Source: Massospora cicadina
Lineage: Eukaryota > Entomophthoromycota > Entomophthoromycetes > Entomophthorales > Entomophthoraceae
Length of the DNA stretch: 64,000 bases
Direction of reading: 5' to 3'
NCBI GenBank assembly: GCA_022478985.1
Contig: JAKSZP010009243.1
Span: forward strand, 1-64,000
The notes below the pieces were generated by a model. The model was not told the DNA's origin and searched no databases. It worked only from the letters and a program-made list of their open reading frames with translations. Of this stretch, positions 1 through 11,108 are shown piece by piece (position 1 is the stretch's first letter; each line of letters opens with the position of its first letter). Made by a program: the position numbers and the translations under genes.

Positions 1-220
1 GAAAGGCATGGAAAACAGGATGTTGCTTCAAGTGGGCCAGCAATTTCAAATGAGAGCACTATTTCCCAGGTCCTTTTTTACCAAATGGGGTACTGAGCGT
101 TTACTTGTGAACTTGTGCAAGTGCACCTGCATGTGCAAGTGGCACATGTCAAACATGACGTGTGAAACTACATTTTTTTCATGCGCTGAAAGCTGATTCT
201 GATCTGCAAACCGTTAATAA

Positions 221-400
221 TCACTTATGGCCTTTGTCAAGTTCTACCAAACCAAGGATTATGTGGCACAATGTGCTGAGCGTGGTCGACTGCATCTGGT
301 ACCTCAAGGCAAAGGTATAGCCAACCAAAAATGATGGGTTATAACCCAAAGTAGATTCAGAGTAAAGTCTGATATTAGTGGAATTCCTGAGATTACAGCC
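221..400 (-). pseudogene. Ty3/gypsy integrase C-terminal fragment
   Basis: Read on the minus strand, this piece encodes LGYNPSFLV. After a frame change it continues VPDAVDHAQHIVPHNPWFG. The same string order occurs in the integrase of element Y near 27.82-27.93 kb (LGYNPSFLV, then VPAASDHVEHIW), so this is the region just after the integrase catalytic core of a chromovirus. It is frameshifted and has no flanking domain of its own. It may be the displaced tail of element M1, whose integrase breaks off at about 2.05 kb, or a piece of another copy. The homology is clear; the assignment to M1 is inference. Confidence 0.6.
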
Positions 401-429
401 ATCATCCATCAGATTAAGAGGATATATGA

Positions 430-2045
430 TGAAGTTAGATTGAATAATTGCATATCAAATGAATAATTGTAGTGAGAATGTTCAGTTAATCATTTAAATT
501 ACCTCAAATGCGATAATATTGAGTCAGTTAATTGCACCAAACCAAAAACACAATAAGATTGAGACGATTTAATGCCTTTCAAAAGCACATGCAATTTGCA
601 ATCCCATAAGCTCCAGAGAAGAATAGTGCACTGTTTAAAATCAATTAAGCTTAGGTAAGTCCATGAAGTTGGATGTTATATATACTGAGCTATTCATTTT
701 AAAATCTTTGCGTTCAATAAAAGTATTCTTTATCATGCAAACACTATTAAGTTTATTTACTAAGGTGTTAATAATATCAATCTACACCCCCACCTACAAG
801 AAACTCCCTTCCAACTTTCCCCATTTAAAACCATATCTTTAGGCAACTCCCATACCAGCTGTGAAAATCTGAGGATCACTTGATTTATAATTGGTATTCT
901 GCACGCTTATTTGGGTCAAAGTTACGCCGGATGATCCTTGATATAGCCAGTGGCTTACAATATTCACCGTATGGAAACTCACTAGGCCTATTAATATAGC
1001 CTCAACGCTTCAGGTTGATTTCAGGCATAATTTTCCCAACGTATATGGGAACTTCTTCCAAGGCAGGTTCTAATACAAACTAGGATTTTGGTTTTTCCAG
1101 TTTGTTGACACTTCTCCAAAGAAAAGATTCAGATGAGAAAACCAGAAAAAGATGAAATAAAATAACTTTTATTAGAAGATATTTATTTGATAATTAGTCA
1201 TTAGGCCAAGCGCAGGTATTTATACCTCTAGGGCATCTCCTGGCCAAATTCAAGTACAAAACTTCAACAGATATTTACCACCCTAGTTTGGCCCTTGAAC
1301 TGATATGACTGAAACCTTTTTTTAGGTTTATTGGTGGCAAAATACTCTCAAAATTGGGAGAAATTCAGGGACAAAATTGCGATAAAAACATGCAAAATTG
1401 TCTTAGGATCTTCTTAATTTCAGATTCGTCTTAATGCTAATGAAATACACCTTCTGTGAAATTCTTGCCTCGATTTAAGTAGATGACATACCCCTAATTG
1501 GGACGTCGGCAGGCCTTTCCCTCAATAGCACTAGGTACCCCCTTTTGGGCTGTCCATGTACAAGTGCTATTATGCCAATTAGTGGAATGGCATACAAATT
1601 TCGTCCTAGGGCAGAAATTTGATTACGTTTTTGTTTGTCTGATGGTCCATGGGATTTTTAGACGTTAACTTTGGGTCAGTCCCAAGAAAATTTAGTATAT
1701 GCTTAGTTGATTGTGTTCCCAAAAATTGAGACCAATTGCTGAGATTTAAAGAATAGGAAATCAGGTATAAAATGTGAGTGTATTCAGTTCAAGCTCTTTA
1801 ATAAAATAATTGATCAAATAGACATTGAGATATACAGCTCAAATTATATAATTGCAATAGGCTTTGAGGTAAGAATATAGGTGTTAGCTTAAGCGTTGAA
1901 AGGGTAATCAGCCCTATCTGATGGTTTTCAAAGGGTTTATTTTCATGTCAACCACCAGAATCTGACACCAGCTTACTCACCATTCTTATAACTGGAAACC
2001 TCTAGTATCCTTGTCATACTGGATCAAAACCCTTGGTTAAGATAG
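430..2045. other. non-coding interval, possible LTR-like sequence
   Basis: I see no coding signal here. Two AT-rich stretches (near 1155-1185 and 1797-1825) resemble the TTATTTTATTAATCAAATAA segment of W's 3' LTR at about 49.5 kb, so old LTR material may be present. I could not find matching ends or a target-site duplication. The interval lies between two chromovirus integrase fragments on the same strand, which would fit an insertion that split M1. Confidence 0.25.
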
Positions 2046-2052
2046 CTCATGG

Positions 2053-2990
2053 TTAGCTACCACCAACCAGATCAGTAGTACACCAGTCCCTGACAGGTAT
2101 CTTCATATGGGGAGAAGCCTGTGGATGCATGTGTTCCATTTTTATATGCAAATTAGGCGTGGGGAAGGTCTTCCGCCCAGGTACCCTGAAAGGCTGCAGT
2201 GTAGCACCGCAGGTACTGTTAAAAGATCTTATTGACTCATTCAGTTTGACCATTAAAGTGTGGATGTATGAGTAGAGCAACAGGGCGTAATCTCCAAGAT
2301 TTCCAAGAGCTCATTCCAAAACTGCGCCAAAAATTGGGCCCCACGGTCCCTGATGATTTCCTGTGGAAGTCCATATAAAACGTGCCTCACAAATAGCGCG
2401 CAGTTTCCTTGGAGGTGATGGCAAAGGAGCATGAGGTAAACAAGGAGAATTTAATGAAGCGGTCTACTCCACCATGACTGCTGTGAACCCCTTGGAGCTG
2501 GGTAGCTCAACAATAAAGTCCACGGGCACTGACGTCCATGACCCTTTTGCCTGCTGCAAGGGGTGAAGGAGACTATTCCTACCAGATGGTCTAATTTGGC
2601 CCACACGCAAATCACACAGTTGGCAATCCAAGCCAGAACATCCTTTGACAATCCTAGCCAGTTAAAGGTAAACATTATTAATTTGATACATTTCTTGTTT
2701 CTTGGGTAAATGACCGCAGGGGGATTGTGATGAGCTTGGATGGCTTTGACTCAGAGGAGGGGAGGGACCCACAACAGCAACCTAAACTAAATAAGCCCCT
2801 CAGCCAGAAAATAAAGGGAATACTTGGAAGTTGTAAGGGACAACCACTCCAAAAGATCAACCCCTTCCACACATGCCATCTGCGCTGCTAAGGCCCATGA
2901 AACCAAAGGCATTTCTGAACCCAAATCTGCTACTGAAACTTGGGAGAATAATAACCAAGATTTGAGTAAGTGGAATAACCGTGACAAGAT
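2053..2990 (-). pseudogene. M1 integrase and RNase H-integrase linker (chromovirus relic)
   Basis: Reading leftwards on the minus strand, a linker (2787-2987) aligns with the linker of element Y at about 26.95-27.12 kb. The HHCC-side motif AWIANCVICVWAK follows near 2.6 kb. The catalytic core then reads GLPQEIIRDRGAQF and FWNELLEILEITP near 2.3-2.4 kb, and a downstream piece reads GTWAEDLPHA near 2.16 kb. Several frame changes separate these blocks, so no functional protein can be made. Integrase inserts the cDNA copy of the element into chromosomes. The order continues directly from the RNase H and RT pieces at higher coordinates, as expected for one minus-strand pol gene. Confidence 0.8.
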
Positions 2991-2999
2991 TTACCTCAT

Positions 3000-4300
3000 C
3001 CAATTCATCTTGGCAAAGGGTAGGATTGCGACAAAAAAGTCAGGAAGCACATTCAATGATCCCGTCACAAACCCATAAATGAAGTTAGAGTTGCACAAGT
3101 TTCAGTAGGTTTGGACCTGCTAGTGCGCCAACTTCTATGGATTGCAGAAAAAGAGGAGAGCTTGGTGTTCTGTACGCACAGTCAACTCGTGTTGAGTACC
3201 CTGCAAGAGATACCTCCAGTAGGTCAAGGTTCATGCCACGGCTGCCAACTCCTTGTCATAGATGGTTTAGGATTGCTCAGTGGAAGAAAACTTTTGGGAA
3301 AAGTAAGCAACTGGGTGTTCCACCCCACATGCTCTTGGAGCAAGACAGACCCTATCACGGTGGAAGATGCATTGCATGCTACAATGTAGGGTTTGGAAAA
3401 GTTCATATACTTAAGGATGTGAGGTGATAAGAACACCTCCTTGATTAATCAGTGCCTTCTGGCACTCAGCCATCCAGCAGAAGGGAATGTTTTTACTTGT
3501 GAGCAGATGCAGTGGTGCAGCCAACAGCAAGAATGTAGGAGAGAACTTTTTAGGAAAATTATGGTGCACAAGAAGCTTCTCAATTGCTTTAAGTTGTTGG
3601 AGTTTGCCACTCACAGTTGGCATCCAGTTTACTGGGCAGAATGACGTACCCATCTTTTAGGATGAGATTAACCAAGAAGACTATTTCCTCCCAATAAAAT
3701 TCGCATGTTGATGGCTTTATGAACAAACCAGCCTTATGCAGGACAGCCACTACCACCTCCAAGTTCTTCACATGTTGTTTGGGGGGGAGAGTGTACCAGG
3801 ATATTATCAATGTATGCGACCGCGCAGGTGAATTGGAGATCACCTAGCACACTATCAATCATCCTTAAGAAGGTTGAAGGCGCATTAATCAATCAAAAGG
3901 AATTACTCAAAATTGGACTATGCCTCATCTAGTACAGATAGCAGTAGGCCATTCCTGACTTCTTCAACCCAAATTTGATTAAAAGCGTAAAAATATTGGG
4001 TTTTGAAAACATTTATGACTTTGCAATCGCTTGGCCAAATTCTGTTCCAGTGACAGTGGGTAGGGATTGTGAACTGTGATATTGTTAAGGTGGCTGTAAT
4101 TTATTTAGGGACGAAGGGAGCCATCTGACTTCTTGGCAAAAAATGGGAAAGGAAACTGGAGATGTATCCTTTAGTAAATTTTTTTTCTTTAGCATGTCAT
4201 CCAACCATCCATCAAGAGCAGCCTCCTCATCCGCCATATGCAGGTACAGTGAACAGTTTACATTCACCACCTTCATCATTGTCCGAAAATTTCAAATCAA
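3000..4300 (-). pseudogene. M1 reverse transcriptase and RNase H (chromovirus relic)
   Basis: The minus strand carries RT from about 4.28 kb down to 3.45 kb and RNase H from about 3.44 kb. The RT entry segment includes MADEEAALDGWLDDMLKK. The palm motif reads YIDN at 3803-3814 where YIDD is expected, so one catalytic aspartate is lost. The thumb then reads HKAGLFIKPSTCEFYWEE, the connection AAPLHLLTSKNIPFCW, and RNase H opens with KPYIVACNASSTVIGSVLLQ. All blocks align in order with element Y (25.65-26.6 kb). RT copies the element RNA and RNase H removes the RNA strand. Multiple frameshifts and stops make this a pseudogene. Confidence 0.85.
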
Positions 4301-4960
4301 AGTCTGCATGTGGGGGAAGTAGGTTAGCCTTTTCAGAGTCAAAAATGCTCTGGTAGCCCATCAACGCTGTGTGAAAATCTAGTGGAAGACCTTCAGGAGA
4401 AACAGGGTTTGTAACAGACCCACGGCTACAAGCTTCAAAGAAGGTGTCCAGAAATGGGAACTCGTCCTCCACCTAACCATTGGAAAAAGACAGCGTGTTT
4501 GATTCCCAGGTGGATTCTCACATGCTGTCAACGCCACCAACCCACACCCAAAATCACTGGGAGCACAAGTTTAGGCATTGCCAAAAATGATCACAGAAAA
4601 AAAACTAGCTAATTGAGAAAGGTACTGGATGTTGTACCTTGAAGGATGGCTGGGAGGCTGACGAGGCGACCAAAAAACACTGGACCTATGTTCAAATCTT
4701 AATCAAGCTTCTGGGCCAACTCCAGACTCATGAATTTACCTGCTGCTTTCATGTCAATCATGGCCTCAAAGGACACCTGGTGTTCTCCAATACTAATTTT
4801 CACTGGTAATAAAAAGTATGCGTAATTCTGTATATTAGCAGATGTGTCAGTTCTGTCGATAAAGAAGAGATTGCAACTAAATCAGGGGAATATCAGGTCT
4901 CTAAAAGGAGCAAAATTGGTGTAAACAAGGGTTTAAATCACTTCCTCCCCAGGATGGTCT
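4227..4960 (-). pseudogene. M1 aspartic protease and protease-RT linker
   Basis: The segment near 4.73 kb reads EAMIDMKAAGKFMSLELAQK on the minus strand. This aligns with the protease of element Y, where the active-site region reads LVYTGAAGNFMSVEL. The expected DTGA is DMKA here, so the aspartate remains but the conserved T and G are gone. The following linker (4227-4472) contains LPLDFHTALMGYQSIFDSEK and LLPPHADFDL, the conserved stretch before RT in this family. A retroviral-type protease normally cuts the Gag-Pol polyprotein. There are stops between the blocks. Confidence 0.7.
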
Positions 4961-4964
4961 CCTA

Positions 4965-6540
4965 TCAACTTAAAGGCAGGTGAGCTGGAGCAAACCAACT
5001 AGGGAACAGGGGCGGCTTCAGGTTCTGAAACCAATACAGATACTTATTTAATGTTAGGATCAGAAACTGAGGCCAATTCAGTAACCCAATCATCAAGTTA
5101 CCATTTTGGGGGTGGTGATCGTGGTGGAAAGCTGCATTGATTGATGCTGTCATGCAAATCTGTTCCACTGTCTCCATAGGGGTGGACCAAATAACGTGAT
5201 GAGCAGAAGCCAAATCCAACGCGGTTCAGAAAAATACTTGAAGTACATCCCCAGGAAGATCCTACACCAGAGCTTTCTTTTCAAAGGCTGCAACAAAAGA
5301 AGCCTTGATAGGGGCTTTGGTGTTCATAGAGAATAATCAGAACAGACGCGTTTAAAATGTGTGACAGGAGATTTCAACGCTGCTGACACTACTGTAACGA
5401 GTGAGGTGAGATCGCCTGCCTGAATGGCAGAACACAAAAGACCTCACACTCACCGGCGAGCTCATCATTCAACTGCTTCCAGAAGGACTATGCTTTGATG
5501 AGCATTTTTCAGTGAAGCGGTGCTGTTTTGCATGATTGTGGACTGCATCTGCACCTCATCGAGGGAGTTTGAGGACCTGATTTGCAACCTCATGGGAGGG
5601 AACAACCAAATTCACTGCTTGAGGGTGGGATGAGGGGAAAGTAGAGGGTAATGGGGGCAATACGGCCATTGAGGAATTCTTCAAAGCCATCTGTGAGCTG
5701 CTCATAAAATCAGCGATTGACCAGACAAACAACAGAAGGCAGGCTACTGATTGCACGTTCATCTAGTAGCTGGTAACCACTTCTGAGCCCATCTCCTGAG
5801 GAGGGCGGAAATGGCCAGAAACGATGGGAGGTCAATTATGTTAGGAAAGCGGAAGATAAAGTTTATACTGGACTGCCAGTCAGGATGAAAAAACACCTAA
5901 AAGACGCTCCAAGAAGCTAGGGTCACTGCTGCTTGAATGACGTTTAATTGGGCTAGGAGATAGGTAACTAAGGAGCGCCAAAGGGCCGCAAATGTAAAAA
6001 TCAACCCAGCAAAAGCCAGGCTGTTGCTGCCTCAGGGCCTATGGGCCTGGGCGTAGGAAATTTCGGGACCATATTAATGTTTTGGTTTTCCCCATGGGAG
6101 AACTAGGTATGGCCACATCAGCGAGGGTGCGGATCCTTGCCTGAAGCAGGGATAGTTTTGTTCATAAAATGCCGAGATCCTGGTGGCGGATTTCCTTGGA
6201 AATTGGGGAAGTCCAAAGAAGTTCTTAACATGGTGGGCCCAGTTGACTGCAGAAGTCAATACGGTCACCAACATTATTGTTATGGCCTTGTCATTGCACT
6301 CCCCATATTCTACATTAGGGGTGTCTTAGGATTCTGGTAAAAAATACTTCTTAACTGAGTAAATTGGCTTGAAGCATGTGAATTTTTGTAAAAATTTAGA
6401 TTAAAGAATCAACTGTCAATTTTCCCAGTGTGGTACCACTGTTTAAATAACCGATTGATTTGGGAATTTCTTAGGAATTCATGGGATCAGGGCCTCAAAA
6501 TTTGATCTAACACATCAGAACTTTAAGAAGAGGGTGGAAG
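4965..6540 (-). other. putative M1 gag-protease spacer, unassigned
   Basis: This lies upstream of the protease relic on the minus strand and has short open stretches (for example 4965-5219 and 5556-5762). I recognise no zinc knuckle or gag core in them. By position it should be the gag C-terminus or spacer of M1, but sequence support is weak. Confidence 0.25.
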
Positions 6541-6559
6541 CTAATTTAATTAGAAAAAA

Positions 6560-6800
6560 CTCCAAAAGTCTTTGCGGCGGGCTGAGTCATTATTGTTTCA
6601 TCCATGGACACCCAAATTGAGGATTTGCCACAATTCTGATGATTTGAGTGATGGCGTCTCACCTGATGGGTGACAGGAGCCTCCCAAGACCACCCCACAT
6701 AGGCAAGGTCCCAGAAGTTAGGAACGTGTTTGAGGCGCCCAACCATCCTGCACCCAATCTCTCTGACATCCATTTGACCTGGTGGGATTTGCCGGATGGA
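6560..6800 (+). repeat. possible diverged fragment of a Y-type LTR
   Basis: The plus strand from CAAATTGAGGATTTGCCACA (about 6612) to CCACCCCACATAGGCAAGGT (about 6691-6710) can be aligned, with gaps, to the Y LTR from CAAATTGGGAGTTGCAGCTG (about 24078) to CCACCCCTACATAAGGTGTC (about 24183). The orientation is opposite to M1. No LTR ends or duplication were found, so this is a by-eye resemblance only. Confidence 0.3.
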
Positions 6801-7299
6801 GATTTTGATGCATTGTGGAGGGTTCAGTGCTGACGGTTACTTTTGCTGAATACCCAATGCTATTGCCATGTTTTACCAAAGGTTTGGTACTGGTTGCATT
6901 ATTCACCAAATGTACATGGCTTTCAGGCTTTATTGCTGACAGTTTTGAGCTGTTGACCATTGATGACAAAGATTCATCGCTGTTGGCCACATTTGTCCCC
7001 TTTTCCTTTTGTAGATGCCAATTCTCTAACAAAATGACAAAAATTCCCTCAATCCGCCATACCAATTCCCCAGTTGTTAGTACTGGGATGGGTGGCGGAA
7101 TCCTCAAAGGGTAAGCCGTGACTTACCGCTCGTCCACAACATATGCAATGTTGCCTTGGGAGACAATGGGGACAACTGGCCTTCTTAGACCTTTTTTGGA
7201 TGGGGAAGGGAACGCCACCTGGTCCAAGCAGAGGGGACGCTTGACAGACTTACAATGACATTAATTAGATTTGGATTTATAATCTAACATGCAGTAAAA

Positions 7300-8050
7300 T
7301 TCAGGCAGGGGTTAATGTGCTTCACCTTCTGATGGTCAGTAGCTTCCTCCATAAAGCTCTCATACGTGCACAATGTGGAGGCAATTCTTTCTCTCCTGGA
7401 TTGAATTTCTCCATAAACTAGGCTTAAAGTTAGTCACAATAAGAGTAATATATAGTTGACAAGAGGAATCATTGCAGGCTCAATATTTTGGTTTCCACAT
7501 AGTCACAAGAAAATTCTAATCCAATAATCATCTTAATACTTCTTGGTCTAGTAATCTTCATCTTGAATTCTGTTCAGAGAGGTTATTAAAGCTTTAAGAC
7601 AACTTTCTCCTTTAGATATTGAAGTTTGGTATATTGGTTGAGCATCTGAACCTTAAAAGTTCAATCAAGATTTGAACCTGCGTCAGGTTTGTTCAAGCTG
7701 AGTTGTGCAGTTGATAATGAGCTTGGCAGATGTTCTGAAATTATTCCAACAAGGCATTAGTTAAAACTCTGGTACTGAGAGGGACTCTATTTACTTGGAG
7801 CTTGCACCCTTGAGTCACATTTTGGATTTTATCTATTAAAGCATTGAGAGCCATTAGAATGTCTTGTTTCTAGGATTCTTTAGGATTGCCATAGTTAAGT
7901 ACCATGGGGCCATAATGTCCTTGAGGTCCATGAGGACCTTTTGGCCCTTCAGGCCTTCACCCCCAGAGGCAATATCATGGGAGGCTAGCTCTTAATAGTG
8001 CTACTGGAATGCCTGCACAAGACCTCGATCTGGTTGAGTCGTTGGCTCCA
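7300..8050 (-). pseudogene. possible gag relic with a Gly-Pro-rich segment
   Basis: Minus-strand translation from about 8.05 kb gives a proline- and serine-rich start and then EGPKGPHGPQGHYGP near 7.88-7.96 kb. QDILMALNALIDKIQNVTQ follows, which looks like the helical segment at the start of many Ty3 gag proteins. A further stretch near 7.33-7.40 kb reads CTYESFMEEATDHQKVKHI. Stops and frame changes are frequent. Position (upstream of the M1 protease, same strand) and composition suggest M1 gag, but 2.3 kb separates the two and no zinc knuckle was seen. The gag identity is inference. Confidence 0.4.
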
Positions 8051-9144
8051 GGTGGACTTGAAAAACCTGCACATTTTAATAAAGCTGGTCCTCTAGGTAA
8101 CCCAAAAATCACTATCCAACATAACAAGCTGATTATGAGATTCATTGATCAGCTTTCAGTTATTGACAATGGCATCACAATTGTCATGAATATAAGAGGA
8201 GGCAGTATTATAAAGATCAATAATAATTTGAGTGTAGTGTTTTAATGAGCCCTAGTTGCCGCGCTACTTCATGGTGATGCAACCCAACTATATGTAATAT
8301 GTGGTGTATGGCTGGATGTACAAAGATTTAGAGATATCGTTCAATAGCTAAATCCAATTTTGAGGGTAGTAGGGCTGAGGTAGATATAATTTTCATCTTG
8401 AAAGGCACCAAAGAGGCTAAGGAGTGACTATAATGCCCTCCCATAAAGTAGATGCCGTTCAATAGTTGAATAATCTCGTTGAGGTTCTCATATTGGAGTT
8501 TAATTTGTTTGTGGCCAATGGATGGTAAGATAAATTGGAAGGTGGCATGAAATTTCTAGCCTTTCATGCTGTAAAGGAGGTACTTCATACTGAGAGGTAT
8601 TAATTCAAGTTACACTTATTTACTGATCTCAAATTAGTTTTCTTGAAAGCTTATTATTCTCCATTTTTTGATAGACATTTTCACTTGGACAGCAAAGAGC
8701 CCCTTGTAGTAAGCACTACTTCTCTCAGTATAACAGTTCTTTTGACTGTAGCCAGGGTTCAAAAATAGGCTTGAAGCTGTAAAACAAGTGTATAGTTCAA
8801 TGAAGATAATATGTTAGGGTAAAATACATTATTTTATTAAAAAGGGAGTTAATATTCATAGGGTGTGTGGGAACATTGTTCTGAGGAGAACTCCATGGTC
8901 TAGTTTAATCAGAAACTAGCACTCCTTCTAGATCGCTTGCCTAGTTGTCACACTCATTTTTCTTCATTGTCCTTGTTAGAAATCCATTTCAAGATAATAT
9001 CAGCCTTGGCTAAGGCTGAGCTTAGCATCAACCTTGGGGCTAAGTTCTTCAATAATTTTATTTTTAGGTTTTTATGCATATGTGATGCTGCGAAAACACC
9101 ACCCGAGTATATTCAGTATACCCAAGTTAGTAAACAAAGCTAAT
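8051..9144. other. no recognisable feature
   Basis: The sequence is AT-rich with only short open frames (such as 8009-8245 plus, which runs opposite to the gag-like segment). TTATTTTATTAAAAAGGGAG near 8832 recalls the LTR segment noted in W, but nothing else supports an element here. Confidence 0.3.
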
Positions 9145-9158
9145 TAATAAAGCATCAA
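9145..9158. repeat. left target-site duplication of LINE D
   Basis: TAATAAAGCATCAA at this position is repeated exactly at 11095-11108. The two copies flank a unit that starts like the 5' end of LINE A. Confidence 0.75.
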
Positions 9159-11094
9159 AAACTTTTCTTTCTGCTCGACATCACTTTTGAGCATATTATT
9201 AAAAGCATCTGTTAATTGTCCATCACCACCTACACCATATCAGTTATCCATTTGTGTCAGTGCATCTGCCACCTGCTGCACCAGCGTGGGGCAGCGGCGC
9301 TCCACCTGCTAGCACTTTCCGCACAGCAGGCAAACGCTTACAGACGGGTACGTCCAGCCCACCTAATGCATAAGGATGATTTGTCCGTCCAAGGGACTTA
9401 TTATTACACTTAGCGCGAGTCCACCTAACCTGCTTTCACCCACTTGCCCTACCCTGCTCCAATATTTGCTTTTGCCTTAAGTCAAATATGGACGTCTCTT
9501 CCCATATGGTGACAAAGCAATAATTGAGCTGGCAACAACAACGTTATCACCAGCTGGATTTATTGACTTTCGCCCTTATAAAGGCTATTTTGATATTTCT
9601 TTCCCACTGATGAGGACGCAGCTGCTTCAGCAACTATGCCCTTAATATATAAAAACACACCTATTACCACAACCCGTACACACCTCCCCAGTGACACCAC
9701 AATGGTGGTGACCTTTGAAAACCTTCCTTTGCACCTTCCCCCTCATACACTCTATGAAGAATTGATGATGGGGCTATCCAAATATGGTACAGACCCCATC
9801 ATCTACTTCCTGGTCCCGAGTGGAGCTGAGCGGTTAGCAGCACCATGGGCAATGGCCATCATTACCCCCACCAGCCAACCATAGACCAGCACATCCCACC
9901 ACATGCCCATATCCCATCTGCACCAGATCACTACTTTTGGGGCTTCTATTGACAACAGCTGCACGTTTGCCCCCTCTGCCATGAGTTGGATCATTCCAAA
10001 AAAACTGTAGCTACAATTCAAAAAATGTGGAATCTGCCAAGCCCACATACGAGGCCACACAAACAGCGTTTGAGTGGGGATTTTGGCTGTCCCAACCTCC
10101 TCCAGCTGAATGCTCAAAAATCAGCAAAACCTTTGCAATCAAAGCCCAAGCCGGCTTAATTTCTCACAATATACCCAATCAGGAGCAGGTTTGGACCCAA
10201 ATTCAATACAACCAATTTCACGCCCCAAAACTAACTTAACCAAAACCACGTCCCTCCAAATCAATCATGCTCAACCAAAATCCCTAGGACTTATTGGATG
10301 AAATAACTGAAACTGGGGAAATTGTCCCACTTCCTGACTTTCCAATTAATTTGGAACCGTATCTACCTTCAGTTTTGATGCCCCATTCCCATCCAAGAAA
10401 TATGTCCCCAAACCCACCACTATCCCATTCTTGAGTGACCATCAACTTGCTGAGGCCGCAGTGGCCTCTCCTGATAGCTGCCATCTACTCAAAGCTGTGG
10501 CACTCTCTATCACTGAATTTAATGAAGGGCTACATTTAATCTGATTTCCCTTACAATTTCCCTGAGGTTGCAAAAGTGGAAATTGAATGATTAATGGAAA
10601 CTGCCACCTCTGCTATCAAGCAAGTTGTTGCACTGGCAGAATTTTCCCCCACCACACGTAACACCAGAACCAATATTACAAGATATCTCCAGCTTCACAA
10701 TGCATGCATACAAGCCAAACACCAGTAAGCCAGAATTCCTGGAGGCTATGCTCCAGGCCCAGATTGTTACCAAAGAACTTAACAATTTTCTATTTTTCCT
10801 CAACTTACATCCCACGGATGCCCCAACCCCCTTGCTCTCAGCTTTGATCTGCCTCTTCAATTGTGAAAGGAAATCAATAATCCACTTGATCCCCCCTCCC
10901 CCTCCACCATGGTAGGATAAGCGGTTCATGACTGCTACACCTGGTAGGTTAATTTCCTTTTTGTTTTGGTGTCTCGCCACTCATTTAGGGCGTTTGGTTT
11001 GTGTTTTTCAGTTGTTTATTTGGTTTTTGTATTGGTAATGTCCATCCCCTGGTTGGCTTACCTCAAATAAAATTAAAATACAAAATATAAAAAA
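9159..11094 (+). mobile_element. LINE D: ORF1-only (half-LINE) non-LTR retrotransposon
   Basis: The unit lies between two perfect 14-bp duplications. Its first bases, ACTTTTCTTTCTGCTCGACA followed by TCACTTTTG, match the 5' end of LINE A read on its own strand (ACTTTTCTTTCTCGTTGCAA then TCACTTTTG). It therefore has a true LINE 5' end. The body encodes an ORF1-like protein, and the unit ends in an A-rich stretch (AAATAAAATTAAAATACAAA). There is no endonuclease or RT, and only about 180 bp separate the last open frame from the 3' end. The element is 1.94 kb against 5.27 kb for LINE A. It would have needed the machinery of another LINE to move. Confidence 0.7.
9650..10980 (+). pseudogene. LINE D ORF1-like protein, decayed
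   Basis: The longest clean part is 9636-9884. From Thr-Met-Val-Val it reads TFENLPLHLPPHTLYEEL and KYGTDPIIYFLVPSG, which has the look of an RNA-binding fold. It sits where LINE A ORF1 has its own segment, EQHLKDGLAVYGEIQSFKM. After a frameshift a zinc-knuckle start reads CPLCHELDHSKKT (C-x2-C-x4-H), followed by KCGICQAHIRGH. A second clean block (10625-10915) runs to IPPPPPPW and a stop. ORF1 proteins of LINEs bind the element RNA. Stops and frameshifts break the chain. The match is to domain order, not to close sequence. Confidence 0.55.
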
Positions 11095-11108
11095 TAATAA
11101 AGCATCAA
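11095..11108. repeat. right target-site duplication of LINE D
   Basis: This is an exact copy of the 14-bp TAATAAAGCATCAA at 9145-9158, directly after the A-rich 3' end of LINE D. Confidence 0.75.

Noticed and set aside
6718..7107. 129-codon minus-strand frame
   Set aside because: No domain is recognisable, and part of the stretch borders LTR-like sequence read on the other strand.
10591..10980. 129-codon minus-strand frame
   Set aside because: It is the shadow of the LINE D ORF1 segment on the plus strand (the Gly run is the reverse of the IPPPPPPW end).
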